Assembly (NCBI RefSeq): GCF_042094015.1 | Contig: NZ_JBELDZ010000098.1 | Coordinates: 1 to 8,138, forward strand | Origin: Aurantibacter sp042094015 | GTDB taxonomy: Bacteria; Bacteroidota; Bacteroidia; Flavobacteriales; Flavobacteriaceae | Length of the DNA stretch: 8,138 bases | Reading direction: 5' to 3' | Shown here: positions 6,512 to 8,138 of the stretch, one piece after another | Layout: each line of letters starts with the position of its first letter | How positions within the stretch are numbered: the stretch's first letter is position 1 | Translations under genes and position numbers: made by a program | Notes under the pieces: model-generated | Databases searched by the model: none | The model's input: the letters and a program-made list of their open reading frames with translations, nothing else | Told to the model about the DNA's origin: nothing

Positions 6512-6537
6512 ACTAATCAACTATAAAACAAAAAATA

Positions 6538-8138
6538 ATGGCTGACGATAAAAAAATTATATTTTCAATGACTGGCGTTACAAAAACGTTTAAGTCGGCA
6601 AATACACCAGTATTAAAAAATATTTATTTAAGTTTCTATTTCGGAGCGAAAATAGGAATTTTAGGTCTTAACGGGTCGGGTAAATCCACTTTATTAAAGA
6701 TTATTGCAGGAATAGATAAAAATTTCCAAGGAGATTTAACTTCAGATGCAGAATTTACTACAGGTTATTTAGAACAAGAACCGCAATTAGATCCTGAAAA
6801 AACAGTTTTAGAAGTTGTTAAAGAAGGCGCAGCAGCAACAGTAGCAATTCTTGATGAGTATAATAAAATAAACGATATGTTTGGCTTAGAAGAAGTTTAT
6901 TCTGATGCAGACAAAATGGATAAGTTAATGGCACGTCAAGCTGTTTTACAAGACGAGATTGATGCTGCTGGAGCTTGGGAATTAGATACTAAGTTAGAAA
7001 TTGCTATGGATGCGTTACGAACGCCAGATGGTGATAAGAAAATTGGTGTGCTTTCAGGAGGAGAGAAACGTCGAGTGGCGCTATGTCGTTTATTATTACA
7101 AGAACCAGATGTGTTATTGTTAGATGAACCAACTAACCACTTAGATGCAGAATCTGTACATTGGTTAGAAATGCACTTAGCACAATACAAAGGAACCGTA
7201 ATTGCAGTAACTCACGATAGATATTTCTTAGATAATATTGCAGGTTGGATTTTAGAATTAGATAGAGGTGCAGGTATTCCTTGGGAAGGAAACTACTCGT
7301 CTTGGTTAGATCAAAAATCTAAACGTATGGCTCAAGAATCTAAAACAGCATCTAAACGTCAAAAGACTTTAGAACGCGAATTAGAATGGGTAAAGCAAGG
7401 TGCTAAAGGAAGACAAACTAAGCAGAAAGCGCGTTTAAAGAATTACGATAAATTAATGAGTCAAGATCAACAACAGCTTGACGAAAAATTAGAAATCTAT
7501 ATTCCAAATGGGCCACGTTTAGGAACTAATGTAATTGAAGCTTCAGGTGTAAGTAAAGCGTTTGATGATAAGTTACTTTACGAAGATTTAAACTTTAATT
7601 TACCGCAAGCAGGAATAGTTGGAGTAGTTGGACCAAATGGTGCTGGTAAAACCACTATTTTTAGAATGATAATGGGTGAACAACAACCTGATAAAGGTGA
7701 GTTTAAAGTCGGAGAAACGGCAAAGATTGCTTATGTAGATCAAGCGCATAGTAATATAGATATGGATAAAACCATTTGGCAAAACTTTAGCGATGAGCAA
7801 GAGTTAATCCTTATGGGCGGAAAAGAAGTAAACTCTAGAGCTTATTTAAGTCGTTTTAATTTCTCTGGAAGCGAACAAAACAAAAAAGTAAGTATGCTTT
7901 CTGGTGGAGAACGTAACCGTTTGCATTTAGCAATGACACTTAAAGAAGAAGGTAACGTATTGCTTTTAGATGAACCTACTAACGATTTAGATGTAAATAC
8001 ATTAAGAGCTTTAGAAGAAGGTTTAGAAAACTTTGCTGGTTGTGCAGTAGTTATTTCTCACGACAGATGGTTTTTAGATAGAATATGTACTCATATTTTA
8101 GCTTTTGAAGGAAATTCTGAAGTGTATTTCTTTGAAGG
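6538..8138 (+). CDS. ettA: Energy-dependent translational throttle protein EttA (ABC-F), 3' end outside window
   Basis: An ABC-F ATPase with two cassettes in one chain. ABC-F proteins bind the ribosomal E site and gate translation; EttA responds to the ATP/ADP ratio in the cytoplasm. Cassette 1: Walker A GLNGSGKST (43-51), signature LSGGEKRRV (172-180), Walker B LLLDEPTN with catalytic Glu197, and His226 switch. Cassette 2: Walker A GPNGAGKTT (365-373), signature LSGGERNRL, Walker B with Glu479, His508. The insertion between Walker A1 and signature 1 (about residues 98-140) is the Arm that touches L1/tRNA, as in EttA. The linker (about 250-330) is rich in Lys, Arg and Gln (QGAKGRQTKQKARLKNY) and includes the P-site tRNA interaction motif region. 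There is no membrane segment. 533 codons are present; the usual length is near 555-565, so only about 25-30 residues are missing. The start ATG at 6538 gives the family-typical MADDKKIIFSMTGV. The frame is intact throughout. Confidence 0.96.
   Translation, partial: MADDKKIIFSMTGVTKTFKSANTPVLKNIYLSFYFGAKIGILGLNGSGKSTLLKIIAGIDKNFQGDLTSDAEFTTGYLEQEPQLDPEKTVLEVVKEGAAATVAILDEYNKINDMFGLEEVYSDADKMDKLMARQAVLQDEIDAAGAWELDTKLEIAMDALRTPDGDKKIGVLSGGEKRRVALCRLLLQEPDVLLLDEPTNHLDAESVHWLEMHLAQYKGTVIAVTHDRYFLDNIAGWILELDRGAGIPWEGNYSSWLDQKSKRMAQESKTASKRQKTLERELEWVKQGAKGRQTKQKARLKNYDKLMSQDQQQLDEKLEIYIPNGPRLGTNVIEASGVSKAFDDKLLYEDLNFNLPQAGIVGVVGPNGAGKTTIFRMIMGEQQPDKGEFKVGETAKIAYVDQAHSNIDMDKTIWQNFSDEQELILMGGKEVNSRAYLSRFNFSGSEQNKKVSMLSGGERNRLHLAMTLKEEGNVLLLDEPTNDLDVNTLRALEEGLENFAGCAVVISHDRWFLDRICTHILAFEGNSEVYFFE

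Overview
The window is AT-rich, low-GC bacterial DNA that looks like chromosome of a marine-type member of the Flavobacteriaceae (Bacteroidota). The evidence is the A-rich leaders without clear Shine-Dalgarno sites, a flavobacterial promoter (TTG / TAnnTTTG), signal peptides ending in FSQ or TSQ, and protein sequences typical of the family. No RNA gene, insertion sequence, CRISPR array or integration site is visible. Most of it reads as ordinary chromosome; the interest lies in decaying or diverged secreted proteins on the left and a probable self-regulated redox operon in the middle.

Left part (1-2293). The window opens inside a + strand gene whose last 190 residues look like a von Willebrand factor A domain that has lost its metal-binding residues. 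Convergent with it are two tandem, clearly related genes for exported proteins on the - strand (1490-2293 and 605-1485). The second has a one-base frameshift near 871-886: the 204-residue reading frame stops early, and its missing C-terminal 90 or so residues continue in the neighbouring frame down to 605. Restoring one base gives a 293-residue protein that aligns over its length with the 267-residue upstream paralog. Both resemble, from memory, the DUF2927 family.

Carboxylase (2297-3940, - strand). This is the carboxyltransferase (beta) subunit of a biotin-dependent acyl-CoA carboxylase, closest in pattern to methylcrotonyl-CoA carboxylase. The two exported-protein genes follow it by 3 and 4 bp, so they are probably cotranscribed. 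No biotin carboxylase subunit is in view.

Middle part (3941-6281). A divergent intergenic region carries a good flavobacterial promoter with a perfect 7-5-7 inverted repeat over its -33 element. It drives four closely packed + strand genes: a DoxX-like membrane protein, an NADPH-dependent FMN reductase-type flavoprotein, a MarR-family regulator and a pirin-family dioxygenase-like protein. A strong intrinsic terminator ends the unit. The layout suggests a quinone/electrophile or redox-stress module repressed by its own MarR protein.

Right part (6282-8138). A 60-residue conserved two-helix membrane protein lies 26 bp upstream of ettA, an ABC-F translation factor that runs off the window end lacking only about its last 25-30 residues.
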